Shown: positions 15,850-24,952, numbered from the stretch's first letter. The stretch: 64,000 bases of DNA from Ruegeria sp. ANG-S4 (GCF_000814005.1 NZ_JWLK01000006.1:124001-188000), one strand, 5' to 3'. Notes: generated by a model from the sequence alone, not told the origin. A program made the numbers and translations.

Positions 15850-18252
15850 ATGAAATCGCATTATCGTGTCGTTGTTATCGGGGGCGGCGTCGTTGGCGCC
15901 TCGGTTCTGTATCATCTGGCCAAGTTCGGTTGGTCTGACGTGGTCATGCTGGAACGTCGACGCTTGGCCTCAGGGTCATCCTGGCACGCGGCCGGGGGCG
16001 TGCATGCGTTGAATGCTGATCCGAATATGGCGGCACTGCAATCCTACACAATCGATTTGCTCAGCGAGATCGAGAAGGAATCGGGTCAAAATATCGGCTT
16101 TCACGTAACCGGTGGTCTGACTTTGGCGGGCACACCCGAGCGCTGGGAATGGCTGCAGGCGAATTACCGCATCTTCCAGTCTATCGGCATTGATGATTGC
16201 GAGTTGCTGTCCCCGGAAGAGGCACAGAAACGATGCCCGATCATGTCTACCGACGGTGTTCTGGGTGCGATGTGGGCAGACCGGGAAGGGTATATCGACA
16301 CCACTGGCACCGTGCAGGCCTATGCGACGGCCGCAAGAAAACGCGGCGCGGAGTATTATGAGGAAACCAAAGTTGAAGAGCTGATTCAGACCGCTGATGG
16401 CTGGCAGGTTGTCACCGACAAGGGTACTATTACCTGCGAACACGTGGTCAACGCCGCAGGTCTGTGGGCCAAGCAGGTCGGGCGGATGGCAGGCGTTGAA
16501 TTGCCGGTTTCGCCGCTAAAACACCATTACCTGATCACGGATACCGTGCCCGAAGTGGCTGCATCGGAATTCGAGATGCCGATGACCGTGGATCTCGAAG
16601 GGTTCACCTATATGCGGCAAGACCAGAAAGGTGTTCTGGTCGGGATCTACGAGGTCGATCACGAGCACTGGGCGATGGATGGTGCGCCCTGGAACTATGG
16701 CGAAGAGTTGTTTCAAGAGCAGCTGGACCGGATCGAAAACGAATTGACGCTGGGCTTTGAACGCTACCCGTCGATCCAGAATGTCGGAATCAAGACATGG
16801 GTGAACGGCGCCTTTACGTTCTCTCCTGATGGCAACCCGCTGGTCGGACCGGTGCCGGGCAAGCGCGGCTATTGGTCTGCCTGTGCAGTAATGGCGGGCT
16901 TCCTGCAGGGCGGCGGTGTTGGCAAGACGCTGGCCGAATGGATGATTCACGGCGAGCCGGAGGCAGACGCGTGGCCGATGGACGTGGCGCGCTACGGCGA
17001 TTTTGCGCAAAACAAGCGTTACATTCGCGAAACCACCGGTCAGTTCTATTCCCGCCGTTTCGTGATGACCTATCCGAACGAGCAGTTGCCGGCGGGCCGT
17101 CCGCTGAAAATGGCACCTGCGCATGACGCAATGACCGAAGCAGGATGCAAATGGGGCGTGAGCTGGGACCTCGAAGTCCCGCTGTATTTTGCGCCGAAGG
17201 GCTTTGACGAAACGCCGACCCTGAAGCGTTCGAACGCGCATGACATCGTGGCCGAGGAATGCAAAGTGATCCGTGAAGGCGTCGGCCTGCTGGATATTTC
17301 GGGCTTTTCCCGGTTTGAGGTCAGCGGGCCGAACGCAGAAATCTGGCTCGACAAGGTTATGGCCTCGAAGCTGCCTGCGCCGGGGCGTGCGAAACTGGCC
17401 CCGATGCTGGGCGAAAACGGGCGGTTGAAGGGCGACCTGACTATCCTCAACTGGGGCGACGGCACCTGGTGGATCATGGGCAGCTACTACCTGCGTGCCT
17501 GGCATATGCGCTGGTTTGACGATCACATGATCGACGGCGTCAACGTCCGCGATCTGGGCGAAGAATACTGCGGGTTCGCTGTCGTCGGACCCAAATCGCA
17601 GGCCGTGGTCGAAAAACTGGCGGAACAGGATATTTCGGACCTGAAATTTATGGCATGCGGTAAGTTCGATATCGGCCTTGTCCGCGCCCGCGTTGCGCGC
17701 ATGTCAGTGACGGGTGAGAAGGGCTACGAGATCAACTGCCGCTATGGCGATCATATCAAGCTGCGCCGAATGCTCCTGGAAGCAGGGGCTGAAGAAGGCA
17801 TTCGTGAATGCGGGTTCAACGCGATGCTTTCGACCCGCCTTGAAAAGAGCTTTGGCATCTGGTCTGCGGAGTTTACGCAGCTCTATACACCGGGCATGAC
17901 GGGCATGGACCGTTGGATCGATTGGGACAAGGACTTTGTCGGCAAAGATGCAGCTGTTGCCGAACGTGATGGAAACGGTCCGGCACAGCTGCAGGTGACG
18001 TTGGAAATCGACGCGCTGGACGCTGATGCAAGCGGCTATGAACCGATTTGGTCCGGAGACGCCCGCGTCGGTTTTGTAACCTCGGGTGGATATGGCCACC
18101 ATACCGGCAAATCACTGGCAATGGCGTTGGTCGACCGCGACAAGGCCGAACCGGGAACGGAACTGACGGTGCATGTTGTGGGGCTTGAGCGACCAGCGCG
18201 CGTCATTGCGCCGTCGCCGTATGACCCGCAAGGCAAGGCGATGAGGGGCTGA
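15850..18252 (+). CDS. GcvT-family FAD-dependent oxidoreductase (dimethylglycine/sarcosine dehydrogenase-like)
   Basis: The ATG at 15850 follows AGGAGAGCGCAGG and gives 800 residues, the usual size of DMGDH/SARDH enzymes. The N-terminal DAO domain starts VVVIGGGVVGASVLYHLA, the FAD dinucleotide fold. SGSSWHAAGGVHA near residue 45 contains the histidine that carries covalent FAD in dimethylglycine dehydrogenase. The C-terminal half (about 430-795) is a tetrahydrofolate-binding GcvT domain with its C-terminal barrel. The family oxidises N-methyl groups and passes the carbon to folate. The MttB-type gene follows after two bases, so a methylated amine is the likely substrate; which one is not known. 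Confidence 0.9.
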   Translation: MKSHYRVVVIGGGVVGASVLYHLAKFGWSDVVMLERRRLASGSSWHAAGGVHALNADPNMAALQSYTIDLLSEIEKESGQNIGFHVTGGLTLAGTPERWEWLQANYRIFQSIGIDDCELLSPEEAQKRCPIMSTDGVLGAMWADREGYIDTTGTVQAYATAARKRGAEYYEETKVEELIQTADGWQVVTDKGTITCEHVVNAAGLWAKQVGRMAGVELPVSPLKHHYLITDTVPEVAASEFEMPMTVDLEGFTYMRQDQKGVLVGIYEVDHEHWAMDGAPWNYGEELFQEQLDRIENELTLGFERYPSIQNVGIKTWVNGAFTFSPDGNPLVGPVPGKRGYWSACAVMAGFLQGGGVGKTLAEWMIHGEPEADAWPMDVARYGDFAQNKRYIRETTGQFYSRRFVMTYPNEQLPAGRPLKMAPAHDAMTEAGCKWGVSWDLEVPLYFAPKGFDETPTLKRSNAHDIVAEECKVIREGVGLLDISGFSRFEVSGPNAEIWLDKVMASKLPAPGRAKLAPMLGENGRLKGDLTILNWGDGTWWIMGSYYLRAWHMRWFDDHMIDGVNVRDLGEEYCGFAVVGPKSQAVVEKLAEQDISDLKFMACGKFDIGLVRARVARMSVTGEKGYEINCRYGDHIKLRRMLLEAGAEEGIRECGFNAMLSTRLEKSFGIWSAEFTQLYTPGMTGMDRWIDWDKDFVGKDAAVAERDGNGPAQLQVTLEIDALDADASGYEPIWSGDARVGFVTSGGYGHHTGKSLAMALVDRDKAEPGTELTVHVVGLERPARVIAPSPYDPQGKAMRG

Positions 18253-18254
18253 CG

Positions 18255-19805
18255 ATGACTGCGCACCCCCCCGAGCGTGGGCGGCGGCGACGCGGGCGCG
18301 GCGCGGAAGCCGCGCCTGCCGAAGGCCGCAAGGTAAACTATCGGCAGTTGCGCAACCCGTTCCCTCAGATGGAAGTGTTCCCCGCCGACCAGATTGCCGA
18401 CATGCACGAAACCGCCCTAAGGGCGCTAGAGGAGCTGGGAGTCAAAGTCTTGTTGCCCGAGGCCCGCCGCCTGTTCGCAGAAGGCGGTGCGCGGGTGGAT
18501 GAAAACAGCGAGATGGTTTTTATCGGACGCGATATCGTCGATGCCGCGGTTGCTTCGGCCCCCAAATCCATCGCCTGCCAAGCCGGAGCCCGGTATCGGG
18601 ATTTCACGTTGGAATTGGGCTCTTTGGTGTTTCAGCCGGGGGCCGGTGCGCCCAACGCCACCGATCTCGAGCGGGGTCGCCGACCTGCAACGGGGCGGGA
18701 TTACCTTGAATTCCTGAAGCTGACCCATCACTTCGACGTTTTCCAGATGATTTCGCCGCAGGTCGAGCCACAGGATGTTCCCACCCACTTGCGTCACTAC
18801 TTTACGACGCAGGCGCAGATGGAATTGACCGATAAATTCCCCTTCTTTTTCTCGCGCGGGACGCCGCAGGTCATGGATTGCTTTCAGATGTTGTCCATCG
18901 CGCGCGGGCTGACTGATGAGAAATTTCGCGCAAATCCCCATTGTTATACGATCATCAATACCAACAGTCCGCGAACACTGGACATACCAATGGCGCAAGG
19001 CCTTATCGACTTCGCGCGTCACGGTCAGATGTCCATCATCACGCCATTCACCCTGATGGGGGCGATGGCACCGATCACGGTGGCCGGTGCGATCACCTTG
19101 TCTCATGCCGAAGCTTTGGCCGCGCTCACGCTGACACAACTCACCAATCCCGGCGCACCGGTTTGCTATGGCACATTCACCAGCAACGTGGACATGAAAT
19201 CCGGCGCGCCTGCCTTCGGGACGCCGTCGCATTTTCAAGCCTCGCTTGCAGCCGGACAATTGGCGCGGCATCTGGGTTTGCCGTGGCGGTCTGCGGCGGG
19301 CTCTGCGTCGAATATCAATGACGTGCAGGCGGCAAACGAAAACCAGTTCGGGCTTTGGGGCTGCCTGATGGCGGGTGCCACCGTGATCATTCACTCTGCG
19401 GGCTGGCTTGAGGGCGGTCTGACGGTATCGTTCGAAAAGCTGGTCTGCGACGCCGAAGTTCTGAACATGGTCGCGGAACTTTGTGCGGGTGCTCAGGCCG
19501 GAACCTCCGAGATCGGTTTTGACACTGCGCTACGCGAAGTAGAGCCCAGCGGGCACTTTTTTGCCTCCAGTCAGACGATGGAGCGATACAACACCGAGTT
19601 CTACGAACCCCATGTGCACGATTACGCCAATTTTGGAACCTGGTCGGAACGCGGCGCGATAGATGCCAACCGACGGGCAACCGGCGTCTGGCAAGGTATT
19701 CTGAGCGAGTTCAAGGCGCCCCCCAGCGACAGTGACCGGATCGGCGCGTTGAAAGACTATGTCGAACGCCGAACAGCAGAAGGTGGCGCCCCGCCGGAGA
19801 GTTGA
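18255..19805 (+). CDS. Trimethylamine methyltransferase (MttB) family protein, non-pyrrolysine
   Basis: 516 residues, with no in-frame amber codon. It begins with an Arg-rich low-complexity stretch (residues 8-25), then NYRQLRNPFPQMEVFPADQI, typical of MttB homologues in aerobic Rhodobacteraceae. Glycine-rich and aromatic TIM-barrel segments follow. Archaeal MttB moves a methyl group from trimethylamine to a corrinoid protein and uses pyrrolysine; Pyl-free relatives such as MtgB demethylate glycine betaine. No corrinoid protein or corrinoid-reactivating gene is visible nearby. It lies between the folate-linked oxidase (2 bases upstream) and TetR (0 bases downstream). Substrate and methyl acceptor are unassigned. 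Confidence 0.88.
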   Translation: MTAHPPERGRRRRGRGAEAAPAEGRKVNYRQLRNPFPQMEVFPADQIADMHETALRALEELGVKVLLPEARRLFAEGGARVDENSEMVFIGRDIVDAAVASAPKSIACQAGARYRDFTLELGSLVFQPGAGAPNATDLERGRRPATGRDYLEFLKLTHHFDVFQMISPQVEPQDVPTHLRHYFTTQAQMELTDKFPFFFSRGTPQVMDCFQMLSIARGLTDEKFRANPHCYTIINTNSPRTLDIPMAQGLIDFARHGQMSIITPFTLMGAMAPITVAGAITLSHAEALAALTLTQLTNPGAPVCYGTFTSNVDMKSGAPAFGTPSHFQASLAAGQLARHLGLPWRSAAGSASNINDVQAANENQFGLWGCLMAGATVIIHSAGWLEGGLTVSFEKLVCDAEVLNMVAELCAGAQAGTSEIGFDTALREVEPSGHFFASSQTMERYNTEFYEPHVHDYANFGTWSERGAIDANRRATGVWQGILSEFKAPPSDSDRIGALKDYVERRTAEGGAPPES

Positions 19806-20480
19806 ATGAACACGAAACCGATCCTGCATCGCGATGACCCCAAGGCGGCCCCGTTGGTCGGCAACATAAAGGTCACACGTGACGACTGGCTGAACGTGGC
19901 GATGGATGTGCTGATCTCGGATGGCGTGGATCAGATCAAGGTACTGAATCTGGCCGAACGGATGGCGGTGTCGCGGTCGTCCTTCTATTGGTATTTCAAG
20001 TCTCGACAGGAACTGCTGGACGCGCTTCTGGCACGCTGGCAGGCCACCAACACGGCGGGTCTGATCAGACAGGCCGAAGCGGCAGCGCCGACGATCACGG
20101 CCGCGGTTTGCAATGTTCACCGCTGCGTTGTGAACACGGCCTTGTTTGACACCGCGTTAGACTTTGCGGTGCGCGACTGGGCCCGCAAATCGGGCAAGGT
20201 GCGCCGGATCCTGGATCAGTCGGATGCCAAGAGGCTCAAGGCGTTGCACGCTATGTTTGCCCGCTATGGCTATTCTGAGATTGAGGCAGAGACACGCGCG
20301 CGTGTCCTGTACTATATGCAGATCGGTTACGATTTGGCCCAATTGAATGAGCCGATGGAAACTCGGATCTCGATGGTGCCGCATTACCTTTATGTTTTCA
20401 CCGGCGTGGAACCGAAGCCGCAGGAAGTCGAAGAATTCTCTGCCTATTCTCAGCACCACTGGGCTGGCGCTGAGACTTAA
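19806..20480 (+). CDS. TetR/AcrR family transcriptional regulator
   Basis: 224 residues. The helix-turn-helix lies at about residues 25-70: WLNVAMDVLISDGVDQIKVLNLAERMAVSRSSFYWYFKSRQELLDALL, a standard TetR N-terminal domain. The C-terminal ligand domain is not assignable to a known ligand class. Its ATG directly follows the MttB stop (TGA then ATG), so it is co-transcribed with the demethylation genes and probably represses them until their substrate is present. The palindromes at 15777-15817 are the likely target. Confidence 0.9.
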   Translation: MNTKPILHRDDPKAAPLVGNIKVTRDDWLNVAMDVLISDGVDQIKVLNLAERMAVSRSSFYWYFKSRQELLDALLARWQATNTAGLIRQAEAAAPTITAAVCNVHRCVVNTALFDTALDFAVRDWARKSGKVRRILDQSDAKRLKALHAMFARYGYSEIEAETRARVLYYMQIGYDLAQLNEPMETRISMVPHYLYVFTGVEPKPQEVEEFSAYSQHHWAGAET

Positions 20481-20563
20481 GATCGCTGCGCTAAAATTGT
20501 TGCTGGATTCGTTTTTTGGCCGGGCTAGGTCATTGGCGGACGGAACAATGCGTGCAGTTTGTT

Positions 20564-21295
20564 ATGCAACCGAAACGGCCCCATGTCCTTATCCTTGGCA
20601 GCGCGCCGTCTGCGCTGAGCGCGCGGGATTGGCCGCGTGGCAGGTTTTCACACATCATTGCAATCAATAACGCCTGGCGTGTCAGGCCCGATTGGGACAT
20701 CCTGATCCACCCCGAGGACTTTCCGGATGCCAACAAACCGGACGTTATCGGCAGCCACCAATGCTTTGTGACGGCGCACGAATACGTTCCATTGCAGAAC
20801 GAGTATGGCGGATTCGTCTACGCTGGCGGAACGATGGCATTCACTGCGGGGTATTGGGCGCTTGCCGCTCTGAAACCTGCTGTGATTGCGTATTTCGGCT
20901 GCGACATGGTCTACCCACGGTCCGGAAAAACCCATTTTTACGGAACGGGCGCGGCCGATCCATTGCGACGTGATGTGACCCTGCGCTCGCTCGAAGCCAA
21001 ATCAGCGCGGCTGGCCCTGTTTGGGGCCGCCCAGGGATGCGGTGTCGTGCGCCTTTCGACCGGGGAAAGCCGACTGGTCTTTCCGCCTGTGTCGATGGAA
21101 CGGTTGAGCGAAGCATCAATGCCCTGTCCGAAATCTATGGGACCAGCGCTGACACGCGAAAGCGAGTTGGGTTATTTTGATCCGACGGGCCGTTATTGGG
21201 ACAAACAGCACAAATACGATCCAGCAAGCATCGATGCTTTGGATCGTCTTTGGTTGGACGCTTACAGAAACGCGCGAATGGCACAGGTTGCCTGA
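20564..21295 (+). CDS. Conserved protein of unknown function, possible glycan-related (DUF115-like)
   Basis: 243 residues from the ATG at 20564; a TTG at 20516 would add 16 residues without clear conservation. It opens with a Rossmann-like strand and turn (HVLILGSAPSAL), then IIAINNAW, then WDILIHPEDFPD, and YAGGTMAFTAGYWALA with AYFGCDMVYP. That order of motifs resembles proteins of the DUF115/sialyltransferase-like group, which bind a nucleotide-sugar or pterin-like ligand. No signal peptide or membrane segment is seen. It stands alone. I do not assign a function. Confidence 0.6.
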   Translation: MQPKRPHVLILGSAPSALSARDWPRGRFSHIIAINNAWRVRPDWDILIHPEDFPDANKPDVIGSHQCFVTAHEYVPLQNEYGGFVYAGGTMAFTAGYWALAALKPAVIAYFGCDMVYPRSGKTHFYGTGAADPLRRDVTLRSLEAKSARLALFGAAQGCGVVRLSTGESRLVFPPVSMERLSEASMPCPKSMGPALTRESELGYFDPTGRYWDKQHKYDPASIDALDRLWLDAYRNARMAQVA

Positions 21296-21313
21296 GTCAA
21301 TTGGGGCTTCGGC

Positions 21314-21706
21314 TTATCCGGCGGCGAATGCGGCCCATGCCCATGCCATCGCAATGTAGGTCAGATTATGCATGAGCTGGTCCAGACCCGTCGCCCGCCA
21401 GAATGCTGCCTGATCGGGCCTAAGCTCTTTTTCGTCCGAATAGCGGGCCTTGGCAAAATCGATGTGGAAATGAACGATCCATTCCAGTGCGGCAATGATC
21501 AGGATGAATTCTACGGGTGCGCGAAACAGTGCGAAAATGATGACGGAACCCACGACATGCACCGCAGCATGTTGAGCACGCCCTATGTGAAAATATGTAC
21601 TCCGCCCCGAAAGCATCTTGGGCGTCTGTAAGTAAAAGTCGGCAAACATGTGTTTGATCTGCAGCAGGCAGAGCAGCAACAAAACGGTGCCTAGCGTGGC
21701 AGGCAA
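21314..21706 (-). CDS. DUF3307 domain membrane protein
   Basis: 130 residues with several hydrophobic helices. The N-terminal segment contains LLLLCLLQIKHMFADFYLQTP, the HxxADFxLQ signature of DUF3307, and later RAQHAAVHVVG and LEWIVHFHIDFAKA with the conserved histidines and HxxxDxxK of the family. The C terminus reads FWRATGLDQLMHNLTYIAMAW. The function is unknown; the family lies in the inner membrane. It is transcribed toward the gene before it, with its own promoter presumably in 21707-21850. Confidence 0.85.
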   Translation of the reverse strand: MPATLGTVLLLLCLLQIKHMFADFYLQTPKMLSGRSTYFHIGRAQHAAVHVVGSVIIFALFRAPVEFILIIAALEWIVHFHIDFAKARYSDEKELRPDQAAFWRATGLDQLMHNLTYIAMAWAWAAFAAG

Positions 21707-21908
21707 ATGAACCCTCCCGATATCGTCCTGATCCGAACACTAGGATGTAATTTCGACATGCGCAAATGAACTAGTTCACATAAGGCGAATTTGGCGCAAA
21801 TTGGAAATCTATTTGCGTCTTTGGTTGGGAATGCGGTATTTTAAAACAGGAGTATTCGTGCCGAAATCAAGGGTTTGATAGGCAGACCAGTAACCGGGGG
21901 CGAGTTTT
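21707..21908. other. Intergenic region before the ABC-like gene, with a good ribosome site on a blocked frame
   Basis: The 202 bases separate the DUF3307 gene from the ABC-like gene. CAGGAG at 21847-21852 is well placed for GTG at 21858, but that frame stops after six codons (TGA then TAG). It is the same frame as the ABC-like gene, which is closed again by TAA at 21891-21893. Five Gs at 21896-21900 are a possible slip site. Confidence 0.5.
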
Positions 21909-21959
21909 ATCGAGCGGACGATTTTTCAGTTCATCTGGAAATACTCCAGACGCGACCAG

Positions 21960-24917
21960 TTGATTCTGCTGGCCGTGACGGCGACGCTGTTTCCGTTGCT
22001 CTACCTGACACTCGAGCTTCCGAAGCGGATCATCAACGACGCCATTGGTGCCTCCAGCACAATCGTGAACGTTTGGGGGTTCAGCCTGCCCCAAACGACA
22101 TTCCTGATGATCCTGTGCTTTGCCTTCCTGCTTGCAGTTCTGGCGCATGGTTTGATGAAAATGCGCATCAACACCATGAAGGGCGTCTTGAGCGAGCGCA
22201 TGCTGCGTCGCTTTCGCTATCAGTTGATCAGCCGCGCCTTGCGATTTCCTCAGCCTTATTTCGAGCGCGTCAGTCAGGGCGAAATGGTCTCGATGATCAC
22301 TGCGGAAAGTGAACCGATGGGCGGCTTGATGGGGGATGCGATCAGCCAGCCGGTGTTACAGGCGGGTCAAATGATCACCATTTTGTCCTTCCTTTTTCTG
22401 CAAAGCGTCTGGTTCGGGTTGGCGGCGGTGGCTCTGATTCCTCTGCAGGCCTGGTTGATCCCGAAACTGCAACGGCAAATCAATCTTCTGAACAAACAGC
22501 GCATCCAAGAGGTGCGCGTGCTGGCCGCCCAGATCGGCGAAAACGCCGCGGGCGCAGCGACATTGCGGGCCAATGGCGGCTGGCGCTATCGCCGGGCGAT
22601 GATTTCGGACCAATTGGGTCGCCTTTTCGGCATTCGGTTCGAAATCTATCAGAAGAAATTCTTCATGAAGTTCATCAACAACTTCATTTCTCAGATTACG
22701 CCCTTCATGTTCTATCTGGTGGGCGGGCTACTGGTGTTGCAGGGGTCAGTCTCGTTGGGGGCGCTGGTGGCCGCGCTGGCGGCGTACAAGGACCTGAGCT
22801 CTCCGTGGAAGGAATTGCTGGCCTATTACAACCAAACACAGGACATGTCCTTGCGTTGGGGCGTTGTAATCGATCGTTTTGCCCCTGATGGAATGACGAA
22901 TGAGGCGCAGTTTGAGGGCGAGCCTGAAACGCGACCACACTTGAATGGCGACATCGTATTAAACCAGGTGTCTGTGCGCGACATCGACGGTAATCAAATC
23001 CTGGATGATCTGGACCTGACCTTTCCAACCGGCAGCACAATTGGCATCGCGGCCCAATCCGAGGAAGACCGCCGCGCAGTGGCCGAACTGTTGACCCGCG
23101 AGATTCTGCCCAGCTCGGGCCGGGTTGAAGTTGGCGGGCAGAATCTGGCCGAGCTGCACCAGGGCGTGGTTGCGGCACGCATCGGTTACGCGTCGTCCCG
23201 GCCGGTGATGTTTCAGGGGTCGTTGGGTGACAACGTGATGATGCCGATGCGATACAAGCCGGTCTCAAAGCCCACTGAAACCGAGGAATTCGCGGAAACG
23301 CAGCGCGCGGGAAACAGCAGCGATCCGTTTCAGGCAGACTGGCTGGACCCGACACTCGCCGGACTTGAAAGCAAGGGCGACTTGCGGGAGTGGTGGCTAA
23401 AGCTGATAGACGGGATGGGTTCGGGCACCGCGCTGTATCAGCGCGGGGCCGAGCAGGTCTTTGATGCAAAGAACCACGCAGAGCTTGCAAAAAAGCTGGT
23501 CGAGCTCCGTCCAGTCGTCCAACAGGCCGTGAGACGGGCCGAGCTGGATCAACAGGCGCTGATTTTCGACCGCGCTGTATACAACGCTGCGCTGCCGGTT
23601 GCCGAGAACCTTTTGTTTGCTACCCCGCGCGTCCCGGTCACGCAGGAGTTGTTGGCGCAGCAAACAGTGTTCCTGAGCCAATTGCGCGAACTGGGTCTGG
23701 ACGAGACCCTGATTGGCCTGACCCGCGATGTCATCGACATGCTGCGCCAGATCTTCGGCCTTGATGGCACAGATCATCCGCTGTTCCGCAAATTAGGTCT
23801 GCAAGCGCAGACTTATGAGGCGGCTGTTGAGTTGGTCGAACGCACCCGGAAAGAAGGTGGTCAGGGTCTGGACGACGATCAGCTGGCGAACTTGCTGGCC
23901 GTGCCGTTCGTGATATCGGCCGAGCAGATCGGCCCCGCATTTACCGATGAATTGAAAGACCGCATTCTGGAATTGCGGGCCAGCCATTCAGACAAGCTGA
24001 TGGAACGGCTGCAAGACGTCTTTGTGCCATTGGATGCCGCCGAATTTGCCCCGGGCCTGACCGTGATGGAAAACGCCCTGTTCGGAAAGGTCAGTCAGAT
24101 CGGAGGCGCCCGGTCGGATGAGGTTCGAAAACTGATCGTCGATGTTTTGGCAGAAAACGGGGCACGCCCGTTGGTGGTCGAATTGATCTACGACATTCCG
24201 GTGGCGATGGGCGGTCAGAACCTGCCAGCCGTGTTTGCAGAGCCGCTGGCTTTTACCCGGGCAACGATCAAAAAGCCTGACATTTTGATTTTGGAAAACG
24301 CTCTGGCCAGCTATGACATGGAAACCAAAGTCGCGGTGTACAAGAACCTGCGGCAGTTGCTGCCAGACACCACGGTCATCTACCTGAACGACCAGTTTCA
24401 GAACCCGGAAGTGTTCGACATGTATGTCGAAATCCGGCAGGGTCGGGTTGTGACTGACGAAGGACCCACCAACGTCGAAGAAGACAGCGCAGCCTCAGCC
24501 GATCTGGCACGCAAGCTGCGCGCCTTGGAGCAGACGCCACTGTTTTCCGGCCTGGACAGGCGGCAATTGCGCCTGTTGGCCTTTGGTGCGCGATGGTTCG
24601 ATGCGGCTGCCGGACAGGTTATCTTTTTGAAGGACGATCAACCCACAGATGGCGCGTACGTTGTTCTGGCAGGTGAAGCAGGGCTGTACCTGCCGCAACC
24701 GGACGGGCCGGACAAACTGATCCTTGCTGTCGGGCCCGGCGCCCTTGTGGGCGAGCTTGGACTGATCCGCAAGGAACCGCGCGCGCTGAGCATGGTGGCA
24801 GAAACGGAGTTGTCCTGCCTGCGCATCGGCGAAGAAGAATTCTTGGCTGTGGTTGAAAACGATGCCGCCACAGCCTTCAAACTTTTGCAGGTTATTGCGG
24901 GCTACGTGTCGAACTAG
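21960..24917 (+). CDS. ABC-exporter-like protein with degenerate nucleotide-binding domain and C-terminal cyclic-nucleotide-binding domain
   Basis: 985 residues from the TTG at 21960. Residues 1-300 are an ABC type-1 transmembrane domain. The nucleotide-binding domain follows from about 325 but its motifs are abnormal: the Walker A position (about 357-373) reads GIAAQSEEDRRA with no GxGK[ST]; the Walker B position (about 772) reads DILILENAL, lacking the catalytic glutamate; the signature region reads VAMGGQNL; and the H-loop position reads YLNDQ. About 250 mostly helical residues interrupt the domain. Residues 855-985 form a cNMP-binding beta roll (GPGALVGELGLI). It is probably not an active ATPase. 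The frame continues upstream into IERTIFQFIWKYSRRDQ without a standard start codon, so the N terminus is uncertain. Confidence 0.85.
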   Translation: MILLAVTATLFPLLYLTLELPKRIINDAIGASSTIVNVWGFSLPQTTFLMILCFAFLLAVLAHGLMKMRINTMKGVLSERMLRRFRYQLISRALRFPQPYFERVSQGEMVSMITAESEPMGGLMGDAISQPVLQAGQMITILSFLFLQSVWFGLAAVALIPLQAWLIPKLQRQINLLNKQRIQEVRVLAAQIGENAAGAATLRANGGWRYRRAMISDQLGRLFGIRFEIYQKKFFMKFINNFISQITPFMFYLVGGLLVLQGSVSLGALVAALAAYKDLSSPWKELLAYYNQTQDMSLRWGVVIDRFAPDGMTNEAQFEGEPETRPHLNGDIVLNQVSVRDIDGNQILDDLDLTFPTGSTIGIAAQSEEDRRAVAELLTREILPSSGRVEVGGQNLAELHQGVVAARIGYASSRPVMFQGSLGDNVMMPMRYKPVSKPTETEEFAETQRAGNSSDPFQADWLDPTLAGLESKGDLREWWLKLIDGMGSGTALYQRGAEQVFDAKNHAELAKKLVELRPVVQQAVRRAELDQQALIFDRAVYNAALPVAENLLFATPRVPVTQELLAQQTVFLSQLRELGLDETLIGLTRDVIDMLRQIFGLDGTDHPLFRKLGLQAQTYEAAVELVERTRKEGGQGLDDDQLANLLAVPFVISAEQIGPAFTDELKDRILELRASHSDKLMERLQDVFVPLDAAEFAPGLTVMENALFGKVSQIGGARSDEVRKLIVDVLAENGARPLVVELIYDIPVAMGGQNLPAVFAEPLAFTRATIKKPDILILENALASYDMETKVAVYKNLRQLLPDTTVIYLNDQFQNPEVFDMYVEIRQGRVVTDEGPTNVEEDSAASADLARKLRALEQTPLFSGLDRRQLRLLAFGARWFDAAAGQVIFLKDDQPTDGAYVVLAGEAGLYLPQPDGPDKLILAVGPGALVGELGLIRKEPRALSMVAETELSCLRIGEEEFLAVVENDAATAFKLLQVIAGYVSN

Positions 24918-24952
24918 CGAACAGTTCGCCAACCTGCCGCCAATCGCGCCTG

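Noticed and set aside
16516-17526. A 336-codon open frame on the minus strand
   Set aside because: It is antisense to the FAD oxidoreductase gene, which shows intact FAD and GcvT domains. No independent motif or ribosome site supports it.
18268-18330. Arg/Gly/Ala-rich start of the MttB-type protein as a wrong start site
   Set aside because: The ATG lies two bases after the upstream stop, which fits coupling, and there is no later ATG before the conserved NYRQLRNPFPQM block. A basic low-complexity start is common in these homologues.
24909-24935. GCGAACAGTTCGC after the ABC-like gene as a terminator
   Set aside because: The palindrome has a one-base centre, so it cannot form a hairpin with a full stem, and no T run follows.
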